Shown: in pieces, positions 1 to 10,203 of the stretch
How positions within the stretch are numbered: position 1 is the stretch's first letter
Layout of the letters: every line of letters begins with the position of its first letter
Position numbers and translations under genes: made by a program
Assembly (NCBI GenBank): GCA_039881145.1
Contig: JAYKKI010000038.1
Span: forward strand, 775,001-839,000
Source of the DNA: Druceiella hillmani
Lineage: Eukaryota; Arthropoda; Insecta; Lepidoptera; Hepialidae
Length of the DNA stretch: 64,000 bases
Direction: 5' to 3'
Notes under the pieces: generated by a model
Databases searched by the model: none
What the model saw: the letters and a program-made list of their open reading frames with translations, nothing else
What the model was told of the DNA's origin: nothing

Positions 1-620
1 TTCATTTCTTCGTAGCAGCTGTAGTAATTCTTAATCATTTACAAATATTCATTGTTCGACAAACCTTCTTCGGGTAATTTTTTTTCTCGTAGGTGTACTT
101 TGAGTTACAACTGTTCACCACCACTTCTTTATCACTCCTCGGCCACCAGACCTTAAACCGTAATCTCCCTCTTAGCCACTATTCCAGGATAACTTTTCTA
201 CGTTGCGTGTTATAACCGCTTCCTGTTTTCATAAAAACGTAGTTTCTATAGACATTTCCCCATTTTAATAATTTTCTAATGCTTTAAACTAGTGTAATTT
301 ACTAGTTTGAATAAACTCTGTAATCCCTTAATCATTCTCAATGCACTAATTTCAAATTAGCTTTTCATGCATTTATGTAACTGTTTCTTTTCTTCAGATA
401 TTTGTTAAGTAATTCTTTTTTAAAGACATCTTCCACTATTCCCATATTATATCCACTGAAGCGCTAACCGCGTCGAGATCTAATTTTACTGGTAATCATA
501 AAAGATTAGACTGAAGCTGAGCCTTGGACGTCTTGAATTGTTCGTATGACCACTATGAGAGTAACCTCTTAAAGCCAATTAGATTACAAAATCTCACAAT
601 TACAACATGTCATTCCAGTC
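1..620. other. AT-rich sequence without recognisable gene
   Basis: No family motif, long open frame or repeat unit was recognised here. The short open frame that starts near 524 crosses into the SINE-like segment and looks like chance. Confidence 0.5.
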
Positions 621-629
621 ACGCTCGAC

Positions 630-702
630 GAGCGGAAAAGGAAATCGAACCCGGGTCCCAGCGGTGTATCGTACCGTCAAAGCCAGCAAGCCTTTGGACG
701 AT
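630..702 (-). repeat. possible tRNA-derived SINE head (pol III boxes)
   Basis: Read on the minus strand, this GC-richer patch contains TGGCTTTGACGG, resembling a pol III A box, then about 22 bases later GGTTCGATTTCC, resembling a B box (GGTTCGANTCC). This is the usual layout of a tRNA-derived SINE head. The A box is imperfect, the spacing is slightly short, and no cloverleaf or A-rich tail was made out. A chance match is possible. Confidence 0.35.
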
Positions 703-728
703 CAAAATCCACCACTCTGACGATATTT

Positions 729-1075
729 TCTCATGAAAAGAAACTTATCTCCAATTTAATAGAGATCTCATTTCCAGTTAAATGGGAACCAATTAAATGA
801 ACATCCTATTTCCAATTTATGGAAAATATTACCAATTTAAAGGTGAACTAACACATGGGAAACATCATCAATTTAATAGCAGACTAATCGCCAATTTAAC
901 GAAGATTATATTGTCAATAAAATGAAAAAAAAACATCAATTTAACGGGGTACTTCATCTCCAATGAAATGCAGAAAATTTTTCCAGTTTAACGAGAAAAC
1001 GTCATCTATTTAATGGTTATCACGTTTCCGTTTTAATAGAAATCACTATCTCTGAAAATGAAACGTCATAATTGC
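729..1075. repeat. degenerate tandem array, period about 23 bp
   Basis: About 14 units can be lined up on a core like CCAATTTAAYGRRAA followed by an ATCAT-like half. Unit starts lie near 752, 773, 789, 812, 832, 868, 891, 914, 937, 960, 983, 1005 and 1027. From 868 onward nearly every step is 22 or 23 bases. The units are diverged, as expected of an old minisatellite. There are no spacers, so it is not CRISPR-like, and 23 is not a multiple of 3, so it is not a coding repeat. Confidence 0.75.
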
Positions 1076-1229
1076 AATCTAATGCAGACACCATCTCATA
1101 ATAATAAATTAGTTGTCTACATTTTCTTGGATCAGGTCGTATCAATGTTTTCATTGCGTTCCATCAATTTACAATTATTTCAATTGTTATTACATTATTT
1201 TTTCTATTACATAAATTTAATATTTTATT

Positions 1230-1500
1230 GTACTGCTTTCAACATGTTAATCAATTTTATTTGTATTTATTTCGATCTAAGTAAATCATTTTACATCGCT
1301 CATAAAAACTTTATTGTAATTAGTATTATGAATAAATGACGGTTGTTGTCTTGTATATATCAAATATATGGTATATTTTAAGTATAGAAATATTTTCTTA
1401 TACCTACATTTGACATGTTAATCAATTTTATTAATGTCACATAAACATCTAAGTAAATCATTAAAGATCGCTGATACACATTATTTCAATTAGCAATCTA
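1230..1500. repeat. diverged direct duplication, offset 171 bp
   Basis: The string ACATGTTAATCAATTTTA occurs at 1242 and again at 1413. Flanking matches (TCTAAGTAAATCATT, then GATCGCT/CATCGCT and TTTCAATTAG/TTGTAATTAG) continue for about 90 bases. This is an imperfect local tandem duplication. Confidence 0.6.
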
Positions 1501-2580
1501 ATTACAATTTCTGAACATTTCTTGCATTATTATCATGAGCAAACCTGATCTAAAATTTTTCTTTGAAATTGGCAGTTATAAAGTGGTTGTCGCTAATAAA
1601 TTCAATAAAGCATATACGTCGTTATTGTTTTTTTCTATTTATTAGGTTTATCTTTATCCTCGGTGCTATTTGTAGGATACCTTATTTTCTACAATGTATA
1701 TAGATCACTGTCTCACTTACCACACCAAGCACTGTGCAAGAATATGCCCAGTCTCGCCCCTGAATATTGCATAGTAATATTTAAGATATATTTACAATAA
1801 GTACTCGCCACCTGCCACAACCTGCTCATAGCCGCCTATCCGCTTTTAAGATGTGAAAATTTTATAGTATATAGAATTTCTGAACTATAATTATGATTTA
1901 GAAAATTTAAATTATGATGAATTGCCAGATAAGCTTCAAGTGACTTGATTTTTTTATATTAGTTATAATAGTTTAGAGTACCTGGTGAAGTGCTCACTTA
2001 ACAGTCTTACATAATTAAAATTCAAGGTTTTTTAAAGTTTGAATAATTTATTTCATGTTAATTAATTCCTTTCATGCTGATTATATTAATTGTGTCTATC
2101 TACGCTCAGGTATGTTTAACGGTTTGAAAATATATTTAGAATTTCCATTCAAAAATTTAAAAAAAAAATAATTTTAGAAACTTCACACGATATGCACAAC
2201 CTCAATAAAAACGTTTGATTTATTTGTTCTCATCAACTATTTTTTTCTGAAATGTTTATAGAAATACCTTATAGATCAATATGCTTTATGCCAAATTTAA
2301 AGTTATTAAGACAAATATTTCTAATAAAAATAGCAGTACCGATAGATAGATCAAAAGATGGACGGATACCTGAATGATTTTACAAGGTTTTATTTTCTCT
2401 GAGACACGAATTCCTAAAATTCAAAGATAGAGAACTGGGACTTTATATATAAGTTCGACTAATTCTTTTCATCTTAAACGAGTTAATGTATTATTCATAC
2501 ATCTTGTTAAAACCATTAACCATTTTTATCAAAAACATTTTTACGTACTCACGTTTTGCACTTATACTTTTAATAATGTT
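1500..2580. other. AT-rich sequence, nothing recognised
   Basis: No gene, repeat unit or transposon end was recognised in this stretch. Confidence 0.5.
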
Positions 2581-2605
2581 GTTGCGCACGTCGGCGACAC
2601 AATGC

Positions 2606-2628
2606 GGAAGTAAACTGAGTTTACTTCC
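2606..2628. repeat. perfect 11-bp palindrome in a GC-richer patch
   Basis: GGAAGTAAACT and its reverse complement AGTTTACTTCC are separated by one base. The patch at 2580-2770 is richer in G+C than its surroundings and also holds AAGGCC...GGCCTT (about 2646-2670). This could be a transposon end or a short hairpin. No partner end was found. Confidence 0.5.
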
Positions 2629-2904
2629 TTTGCTTGTTTAATAAAAGGCCTTCTATAGCTTGAGGGCCTTAGTCCTTTATGAAGACGTAGCCATCTTTCT
2701 GATTGCGCCCTGCGGGAAAGCACGTTCAGTATTAAAGTGGAGAAGGTATTGGAAAAAGCTGATGCTTGTTAAGGCTCATCTAACATATTTATTTGTTTTT
2801 TAATATTTTTATTTGAATATATTTGGCGTTAATTTTGTAGAAATTCATTATTCACAATTAAATGAAACTACGTGATGTAATATTATTTCTACTATCTTTA
2901 ATTT

Positions 2905-2963
2905 CTTTACCACGACCTAGGTTTCGTTGTATTACAACATCTTCACGTGGGATATTAGCAAAG
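2905..2963 (-). ncRNA. hammerhead ribozyme, locus A left arm (C3 mutated)
   Basis: On the minus strand the fold is outer helix I CUUU/AAAG, inner helix I CCAC/GUGG, helix II GUUGU-AAU-ACAAC, then GAAA, then ACCUAGGUC. The core that should read CUGAAGA reads GUGAAGA, so conserved C3 is changed to G. C3 pairs with G8 in the active site of known hammerheads, so this arm is probably inactive. Confidence 0.65.
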
Positions 2964-3003
2964 ATAATTTATATTAGATTTATATTATAAGGGATATTAG
3001 CAT

Positions 3004-3062
3004 CTTTGCTAATATCCCACCTGAAGATGTTGTAATACAACGAAACCTAGGTCGTGGTAAAG
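3004..3062 (+). ncRNA. type I hammerhead ribozyme, locus A right arm (core intact)
   Basis: The core reads CUGAAGA (CUGANGA), an extra U, helix II GUUGU/ACAAC closed by AAU, then GAAA. Helix III is ACC/GGU around UA, and the cleavage triplet is GUC, so cleavage is predicted between 3053 and 3054. Helix I is CCAC/GUGG, then an internal loop on the 5' side (GCUAAUAUC), then CUUU/AAAG. Such a helix I loop is where natural type I hammerheads contact loop II. The extra U before helix II departs from the textbook core. Hammerheads with shortened helix III are, as I recall, reported from Penelope-like elements and act as dimers. Confidence 0.75.
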
Positions 3063-3136
3063 AAATTAAAGATAGTAAAAATAATACTACATCACGTAGT
3101 TTCATTTAATTGTGAATATTTTTATTTACATACAAA

Positions 3137-3187
3137 GCTTTATTACTAGGTTATATATGTTTTAAATATATAACCTAATAATAAAGC
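3137..3187. repeat. 22-bp inverted repeat, 6-bp loop
   Basis: GCTTTATTACTAGGTTATAT is mirrored by ATATAACCTAATAATAAAGC with one mismatch, just outside locus A. It may be a small hairpin element or part of the material flanking the repeat. Confidence 0.6.
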
Positions 3188-3707
3188 CATTCTTTCTTTT
3201 TTTTTCGTGCTAACAATACTGCAATGGACATCTATTGCGCAAACTGATGTCACAACAGACATGTTGTCTCTGTAGTTTGTTGGGTTTATTTATTTATTTA
3301 TTTATCACCTATGGAGAAAAAACAGATACAAGTCATAGTGATATACAAAATAAGATTTTTTGACAATAAGGTTAACTTATATCCTAACATTCCCACATGA
3401 AAATAAAATTCTACGTACATATATCCTCAGTCTTTTCTAGATATTTCCATGATACATTAAATATTCAGAAATTTTATAAAATATCAAATTAAATTTTAAT
3501 AAAGTAATATTGTTAACAATCAAGCAATAACTATTGAAATTATTGAAATCAGCCTTTCATTTAAAGTTCACTGTAACAGTTATCAATAATAGAATTAATA
3601 GTAATCACTATACCACTTATAATAATATCGGTTAAATAAAAAGAAAAAAAAAAGAATATCACGTCGATTTGAATAAATGAAAATGTAGTGTCAATGCTTT
3701 CAAAGGA

Positions 3708-4490
3708 CTAATGGTTGTATAGTATCCGTTTAACTGACTGTTTGTATTGAAGTACTGAGCTGGCAAATATATCCAGAGAATGATATTTTCCATCGCAATC
3801 ATCACAAAGTCTGCGTAGTGGTACGCGAGCACCAGCATTAGTGCGAGCGGTAGGTAGATGGAACAGTGCGATGCTACGGGTCGCTCTCCCTGGCACACGA
3901 AACTGCAACTGATTCACTATATCGGCGCAATCATAACGACTATGGCGAATATTATAAAGTACAATTGCTCCGAGTTCGATACGCCTTTGGGAGTACGGTA
4001 TTTGAATGTGTACAATACATTATAATAGTCTATTTTGGGTGTATTGAAGCGATATTGCAATGTACGTATAAATCGTTTTTGCACTCTTTCGATCATATCA
4101 GAATATGTAAGATAGTAAGGATTCCAGACGGCAACAGCATATTCAAGTTGAGATCGCACAAGATTTGTGTAGAGGATGCGATACATTCTCATTTGCTTAA
4201 AGGGTTTGGTAGTTCGTAAGACAAAACCTAGCAAAGCATAAGCTCGCGATGTGATCTGCTTTACGTGAACATCAAAATGTAGCTTTTTATCAAACATTAC
4301 ACCAAGATCACGTATGCAATTAACAGATTCCAAAGAATGACTACCTATGTCATAGGTATGAAAATAGATTGTCTTATTTTTAGAAAAGGTGATCGATTTA
4401 CACTTACTGTGACTTAATTGTATCTTGTTTATTCTGCAATACGCATCTAGTCTTTTAAGGTCTTCTTGTAACTTCGAATGATCAGAAGAA
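3708..4490 (-). pseudogene. LINE RT thumb and C-terminal region (broken)
   Basis: Continues the RT after a frameshift near 4495. It holds KCKSITFSKNK, then NCIRDLGVMFDKKLHFDVHV, then QLEYAVAVWNPYY, which is the usual order after the YADD box in CR1/Jockey-type LINEs. From about 3917 a further frame gives LPTARTNAGARVPLRRLCDD and a final FASSVLQYKQSVKR, resembling the end of these ORFs. Shifts near 4495 and 3960 separate the pieces. Confidence 0.8.
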
Positions 4491-4494
4491 TCTC

Positions 4495-5490
4495 TTATTT
4501 GGAGAAAATCTTTAGGTCGTCAGCATATAACAGGAACTTGCTGTGTTTAAAACAATTGCTAATGTCATTTATAAAGATGATAAACAAAAAGGGACCCAAT
4601 ATGGAACCTTGAGGTACCCCTGAAGTCACGGGAACATGAGGTGATATAAAACTGTTAATTTTTGCTGCTTGTTGCCTGTTGCTGAGATAGGAGATGAACC
4701 AACGAAGTAAATTGCCCTTTATACCGTTAAAAGAAATTTTTTTCAGCAAGATGAGATGATCAACCTTGTCGAAAGCTTTTTTAAAATCTGTGTAGAGGGA
4801 ATCAACCTGTGTCCTGCAATCCATAGATTTAAAGAGATATTGCGTGTACAATAACAGGTTGGTTAATGTTGACCGGATCCGTACGAATCCATGCTGCTCC
4901 TCAATAATATGCCGATGCAATGTCGGATAAATCCTATTGTGAACCACTTTTTCAAATACCTTAGACACTGCTGACAAAATGGATATAAGCCGATAATTTT
5001 CGACAGATTGTTTACTCCCAGATTAATATACTGGTATTATATGTGCATCTTTCAAGCACCCGGGAAACGTACCATGCGCGATACACATGTTAGATATTAT
5101 AGTGAATGGAGCAGAAATCGTATCATGTATGTTTTTAAGAAATATAGGTTCAATGTTGTCTGGACCTGCTCCCTTATTGGGATTGATTTTCTTGAGGGCA
5201 TTAATTATTTAATCTCTTTGGAAGCGGATGGAGGTGATATTAATATCCATCTGAAGTGCTAAATTGTGATGAGGAGGTAGGTTTTGTTCGAAGGATTCAC
5301 AAATATTATTTGGATCTAGAAGTGGGTTCCGTTCAAAGGTAGATTTGAAGAACTTAGAAAACATTTGGCATATCATTTGAATGTCATTCGATTCATAACC
5401 TTCGAAATTCATCGACGATGGGTATCCTTCTGACTTCTTTAGTGATGACACGTGTAACCAGAAACCTTTTACGTTGTTATTAATAAGTTT
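4495..5490 (-). pseudogene. LINE reverse transcriptase (broken)
   Basis: Synthesises cDNA from element RNA during target-primed integration. One frame runs from about 5490 to 4495, interrupted by stops near 5207 and 5021. Along it are NALKKINPNKGAGPDNI (RT motif 1/2 region), LISILSAVSKVFEKVV, FKKAFDKVDH, the SGVPQGSILGP motif, and the catalytic LLYADDLKIF. These are the palm motifs of a non-LTR RT in the right order. The frame ends just after the YADD box and resumes in another frame with the thumb-like segment (LDAYCRINKIQLSHSKC). The RT is otherwise complete, so the insertion is moderately young. Confidence 0.9.
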
Positions 5491-5491
5491 C

Positions 5492-5735
5492 TCAGTATTG
5501 TGGACGTATTGAGACATATAAGCCTGAGACATATAAGTCAGTATTGTGGACGTATTGAGACGTATAGGTTAGTATTGAGACATATAAGCGTCTAAAGACG
5601 CGATTCAATGTGGGTCCTGGGTTCCTTTCCTGGCCCCTTGTGTTGTGTTCTTCTTGGTTTAAGAGACTGCTTTCGTAAATCGATAAATATGCCATATGTA
5701 TCATTTGTATACATTGTAAATAAATAAATAAAAAG
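5492..5735 (+). repeat. 47-bp tandem repeat and retroelement-like tail
   Basis: CAGTATTGTGGACGTATTGA occurs at 5492 and 5539, with a partial third copy near 5570. The following stretch ends in GTAAATAAATAAATAAAA near 5717-5735, which looks like the 3' tail of a plus-strand retroelement. The segment between has no recognisable reading frame. Confidence 0.45.
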
Positions 5736-5739
5736 CGAG

Positions 5740-6480
5740 TATTTCTATATTGTAGTAAAATATACGCACATATGGGACCCAATAAAATGACTATGACTAT
5801 TCATATTTATATTAGTGTAAATATATTATATTCAGAACCATATTATTATAAAGATAGATATTTTGCTACATTAAAATTGTTTAAAAATTCTAACCAAAAT
5901 AGTCAGCATGACGAAACCTAATTTATATTTTTAGATAATGTTTAAGAATTGGTAAATATTTGTTATACAGATTTTTATTTTAAAAATATACAATCTTTCT
6001 TAAGAATCTCTATTTGCGTAACTATGACGTTCAGTCTTTTCATATTTTTATAGTGTAGCCGATAAATTAAAATGGGATCTCGAAAAAATATAAGTCATAT
6101 ATATTATACTCATATTTCATTGTAACCAGTAACTATTAAGTTTAATATAGTATTAAGTTTCATGTTACTGTCTACAATGAATTGATCAACTAAATATTAA
6201 CGATTAGAAAATATTTAGTTAATGAATTCATTGTAGCAAAAAAATTTTAAGTGGACTGGATTTTTGCTTTGCTGATTCAAAATACATATTAAATTTTAAA
6301 TTTTCTGAGTCAAAGGTCATGAAAATAGGTTTTCGTCAATATCTCATTTTCTATTACTCGGCGGTCGATGAAGTGAAATTTTCTACAAAAAATATTCCAT
6401 GATTTTTTTTTGTGGAACCAACAGTTTCCATCGTTCAGTGAAGAAAAATTTATTAGGATACTACGCATATTTCGCACGCA
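5740..6480. other. AT-rich sequence, nothing recognised
   Basis: No gene or transposon was recognised. The minus-strand frame at 6310-6501 has no family resemblance. Confidence 0.45.
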
Positions 6481-6485
6481 CGCAC

Positions 6486-7503
6486 ATGTTGTTAGCTCCA
6501 TAAAGGAAACGGTTAGTTCTAGACAAATGTGTAAAATGTTTTTTTACAAAACAATTTACGATCAGTACTTTTTATAACCTTTATCGATCTCTATGCTATA
6601 GACAAATGCTTCAACGAATATTTGCAAAAAACCAACTTCATCTCCTTTGACCTGGAATACGCCACAACGAGAGATCCGCACTTCAATATCTCACAAAAAA
6701 TTGTGAATAAAAATCTCGCTCCCTTGGATTTTTCGGAAGTTTTGACTTCTGTAAATTACTGAGCTACTAGTATTTATTCATATCGCATTTACACTATATT
6801 TAAATAGTTGTTGCCCGGTTTTGTCTGGATATATTTCTTGGGACTTAACTCTTAAAGCGTTTTTGAAAATTAAAAACTGTTAAAATGTTTCATATGTATT
6901 ATATATAAGTAGATACTACGTACATTTTTTGCGTAAGGTTTCATATTTCTTAGACCATTTGACTTGTTTTTGAAGAAAGTTTCACAATCATCCAAATGTT
7001 GTTAGCTCCATAAAGGAAACGGTTAGTTCTATACAAATGTGTAAAATGTTTTTTTACAAAACAATTTACGATCAGTACTTTTTATAACCTTTATCGACCT
7101 CCATGCTATAGACAAATGCTTCAACGAATGTTTGCGAAAAGCCAACTTCATCTCCTTTGACCTGGAATACCCCAACGCGAGATCCGCACTTCAATATCTC
7201 ACAAAAAATTGTGTATAAAAATCTCGTTCCCTTGGATTTTTCCGAAGTTTTGACTTCTGTAAATTATTGAACTATTAGTGTTTATTCATATCGCGCTTAC
7301 AATTTATTCAAATAGTTGTTGCCCGGATTTGTCTGGATATATTTCTTGGGACTTAACTCTTAAACCGTTTTTGAAAACTAAAAACTGTTAAAATGTTTCA
7401 TATGTATTAAATATAAGTAGATAGTACGCTAATTTTTTGCGTAAGGTTTCATATTTCTTAGACAATTTGACTTGTTTATGAAGAAAGTTTCACAATCATC
7501 CAA
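6486..7503. repeat. tandem dimer of a 510-bp unit
   Basis: ATGTTGTTAGCTCCATAAAG starts at 6486 and again at 6996. The two units stay alignable to their shared end AGTTTCACAATCATCCAAA at about 6995 and 7504, with scattered substitutions and small indels. Neither unit has an open reading frame or terminal inverted repeats. It could be a fragment of a satellite or a simple segmental duplication. Confidence 0.9.
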
Positions 7504-7504
7504 A

Positions 7505-8298
7505 TAACTTCATAAACCTTTATCGTTAAATGTATTCCAACATTTATAGAAGCAGCACATTTTTTAATAAATATCCGCCAATATGTAATTTCTTGGATTC
7601 CGATTAATTTTGAACATTCGTGATTATATTTTTCAAATTTTTATTTACATAATAGGCGAATTATACTTTTACATTTTCAATATATTATTTTTATTCCAAC
7701 CAAAATTATAAACATTAGCATACACTTACTTTTACTCGTTAGTTTAAATTTAAATAATTATTTATTAATAAACTTTGTGACAGTTTTACAAATTTATACG
7801 GTATAACGGTATTTTCCCGAACGGTTTTAAACTCGTCATATAATAATTTTTTCGTTACGTATTGTGAAAGCGCTCGGTGATATTACTTTACGAAATAATT
7901 GTTTACTTTACGAAATAATTGTGTGTAAAGAAGAGTGCTCTTCACCTTTACTTAAGTGAAAGATAATTGGTAAATTATTATAGGGAGTGGATCCACTTTT
8001 TTCCTCAGCCGCTAAAAGAACCTAGCTAAATAAATGGGATGTAATGAGACTATAAAAATATGTATTGATAGTTATACAGTACTCTCCGTTCAATCTGAAA
8101 TATTTGAGTCCAAATTTGACACTTACCGTTATACGTTATTTTGTTAATTAAGATAGTTTTGTGTTATTTTTTAATATATTTTTAATATAATTTAGTTTAC
8201 AATTTTGACTTTAAAATTATATCATTGTATCTAATTTTAAAAAAAATTATTAATCTAAGGGTACATTAGTGTATATTTATTTACTAAAACAACTTTTG
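7505..8298. other. AT-rich sequence with a 20-bp duplication
   Basis: TTACTTTACGAAATAATTG occurs twice in tandem near 7883 and 7903. Nothing else was recognised. Confidence 0.5.
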
Positions 8299-8415
8299 AC
8301 AATTAAATGAAACTACGTGATGTAGTATTATTTCTACTTTCCTTAAGTTCTTTACCACGGCCTAGGTTTCGTTGTATTAAAACATCTTCATGGGCTATTA
8401 GCAAATATCTTTGCT
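8299..8415 (-). repeat. locus B: single-arm hammerhead repeat (degenerate)
   Basis: This is one arm of the locus A family, reading CAATTAAATGAAACTACGTG at its outer end. The hammerhead segment is 8350-8406 on the minus strand. Its core reads AUGAAGA instead of CUGAAGA and the triplet is GCC rather than GUC, so it should not cleave. The arm is followed by ATCTTTGCT, the start of an opposite arm, suggesting the second arm of an inverted pair was lost. Confidence 0.75.
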
Positions 8416-8611
8416 TTTTTTTTAAGTTTTAATGTCAATCTATTAGATAAATTAAGACATGAAAGCTGTAAAATATTAGTAAAGGATATTATAGGGGCCC
8501 GGTATGCCCTCTTATAAATATGAGAGACGTTTGAATGGAAGACAGAAGAAAGTAAGAAGGAAGGCCCCGTACTTAAGAAATACTAATCAAGGTATTGTGG
8601 ATAAAAAAATG

Positions 8612-8614
<3 letters not shown>

Positions 8615-8662
<48 letters not shown>
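8615..8662. repeat. (TA)n microsatellite
   Basis: About 24 uninterrupted TA units. Confidence 0.99.
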
Positions 8663-8665
<3 letters not shown>

Positions 8666-8845
8666 TCTTTTGCAAAAAAAAACGCGCACTTAGGAATAAA
8701 CCATATTAGAGTTATATTTTATTATTATTTGATGCATTTTATATGGCGATATGATGAGAATATTGTTATTTCTGATTGAGGTATCGTTTTTACCTACTTC
8801 AGTCATTAAAAATGCGAATAAATAAAAAAAACGATGTAAAGTCTA

Positions 8846-10131
8846 CATACGAGCGTTTTCAGACTGGTACATTAAAAATGGCCAAAGTTTATTTTTTAAT
8901 ATTTTTTATTAATTTAATATAAAATTTTAGAATTTAGTAACGAGTATGGCCTCCTCTAGCTAAAATCAATGCGCTTAATATGCTAGACATGCTTTCGACG
9001 ACGTTTTTATCATTTCCTGAGGAATACTTTCCCATTCAGGGACGATTACATTTTTTTTTCTGGATCTGGTTTTACTGCTCTGACGCATCGTTTGAGATTA
9101 TCCCATATGTGTTGTATCGGATTGAGGTCGGGACATCTAGCTGGCTAGTCTAACCGACGAATTCCGGCCTCCTGCATATACGCATCAACATCTCTAGAGC
9201 GGTGGGCGCGAGCGTTGTTGTCCATAAAAATGGACTCGCCTCCAACTGTTGTTAATGCGGGTTGGGCATAAGGAATAAGAACCTCTGTTATGTACCTTTG
9301 CGCATTAAGTGTGCCATTTTCAATAAAAACTAACTTGGTACGGTCATTTGAGTTAATACCAGCCCAAAACATTACGGAGCCTCTACCGTAAGGGATGATT
9401 TCCAGGTATTCGTAAGACTCGCCAACGTCGATCCTCACCACTTATACGAGCTTCATCGGAGAACAAAACAATATTCCAGTCTTGTTGAGTCCATGACGAA
9501 AAATTTTTAGCGAATCTCAATCTGGCAACTCGATGCTCACGAATCAATGTAGGGCCCCGAGCTGGGCGATAGCTACGTATATTGACGGCCTGAAGTCTCC
9601 TTCGGTCTGTCGTCCCGTTGCTCAGTGCACCGTTTTCTTCCAGAAACAGGCCTTCTACTGACGGAGCCCATTTCTTACCGTTGCCAGGTCCTTTGGATGG
9701 TGGAACGGCTCACATTATACTGCTCAGACACATAACATTGGGTACAGCTTTCTTCAAGCAGCGCAATAATTTTACTATCTCTTATCGCTTTTTTAACCAT
9801 ACTGAGAACAGCAAACAGAAGTGAACTAATGCAGCAAGCAGCAGAAATTTAATTCAAATGTATTCGTTAAAATAAAAAACGTAACAAATGAAAAAGAACT
9901 TAATAAGAGTTGTATTTCATTTACCGCCATTTTCATTACCGTTTTTGTCAGTGAAAGAGAATTTTCATTCAAAAATAATAAATATCAAATTTAGAACATT
10001 CGTTTTTATGTGCCAGAATACACTAAACCTGCCAGTAAGAATTACAATTAATACAACCTCTTAATAAATAATGTTTTGTTAATAATATGACAAAATTAAA
10101 ACCGCCCGTTTTTTATGCAAAAGAGTGTATG
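8846..10131 (-). mobile_element. Tc1-like DNA transposon (inactive)
   Basis: The ends read CATACGAGCGTTTTCAG on the left and, reverse complemented, CATACACTCTTTTGCAT on the right, each preceded by TA (8844-8845 and 10132-10133). TA duplication and a length of about 1.29 kb both suit a Tc1 element. The right end abuts a (TA)n tract, so the exact right boundary and its duplication are less certain than the left. Confidence 0.75.
9040..9800 (-). pseudogene. Tc1-like transposase (broken)
   Basis: The protein would cut the element at its ends and insert it at TA. From the ATG at 9798-9800 a short frame gives an N-terminal helix-turn-helix (ALLEESCTQCYVSEQYNVSR) ending at a stop. Later frames give the first catalytic region LFSDEAR (about 9450) and, at 9145-9441, FWAGINSNDRTKLVF and the second catalytic region MDNNARAHRS. 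A stop replaces a tryptophan just before ARCPDLNPIQHIW. The residue after NPI, the catalytic glutamate of Tc1 enzymes, is Q. The copy is dead on several counts. Confidence 0.85.

Positions 10132-10132
<1 letters not shown>

Positions 10133-10198
<66 letters not shown>
10133..10198. repeat. (TA)n microsatellite at the Tc1 right end
   Basis: A near-pure TA tract that starts at the presumed TA target duplication of the Tc1-like element. Confidence 0.95.

Positions 10199-10199
<1 letters not shown>

Positions 10200-10203
<4 letters not shown>

Larger units (their letters stand above)
2853..3114. repeat. locus A: head-to-head pair of hammerhead-bearing repeats
   Basis: Two 111-bp arms (2853-2963 and 3004-3114) are near-perfect inverted copies around a 40-bp spacer. 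Both outer ends read CACAATTAAATGAAACTACG. The left arm is preceded by the family's further flank (TTTGGCGTTAATTTTGTAG from about 2823); the right arm lacks it. Each arm holds one hammerhead-like fold reading outward. Other members lie near 8.30, 14.05, 21.51, 46.13 and 48.79 kb. The family is probably the pseudo-LTR of a Penelope-like element (see locus C). Confidence 0.85.
3287..5490 (-). mobile_element. 5'-truncated CR1/Jockey-type LINE
   Basis: A minus-strand non-LTR retrotransposon with the reverse transcriptase and C-terminal region but no endonuclease. The 3' end is marked by the plus-strand run (TTTA)n at about 3287-3307, that is, a (TAAA)n-type tail on the element's own strand, typical of CR1/Jockey-like LINEs. 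The 5' truncation lies near 5490, next to a small tandem repeat. Two in-frame stops and at least one shift make it defective. Clade assignment is by eye. Confidence 0.85.

Noticed and set aside
630..702. Functional tRNA gene
   Set aside because: The B box is good, but the acceptor and anticodon stems do not form and the A box is imperfect. A SINE relic is more likely.
729..1075. CRISPR-like array
   Set aside because: The repeats are directly adjacent without spacers, diverged, and in eukaryotic-looking DNA.
1058..1339. 93-codon frame rich in Phe, Ile and Asn
   Set aside because: Composition follows the AT-rich DNA, with no recognised family. It overlaps the end of the 23-bp array and the 171-bp duplication.
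8504..8615. Basic peptide (YERRLNGRQKKVRRK) as a possible DNA-binding domain
   Set aside because: It is too short, runs into a TA tract and matches no family convincingly.
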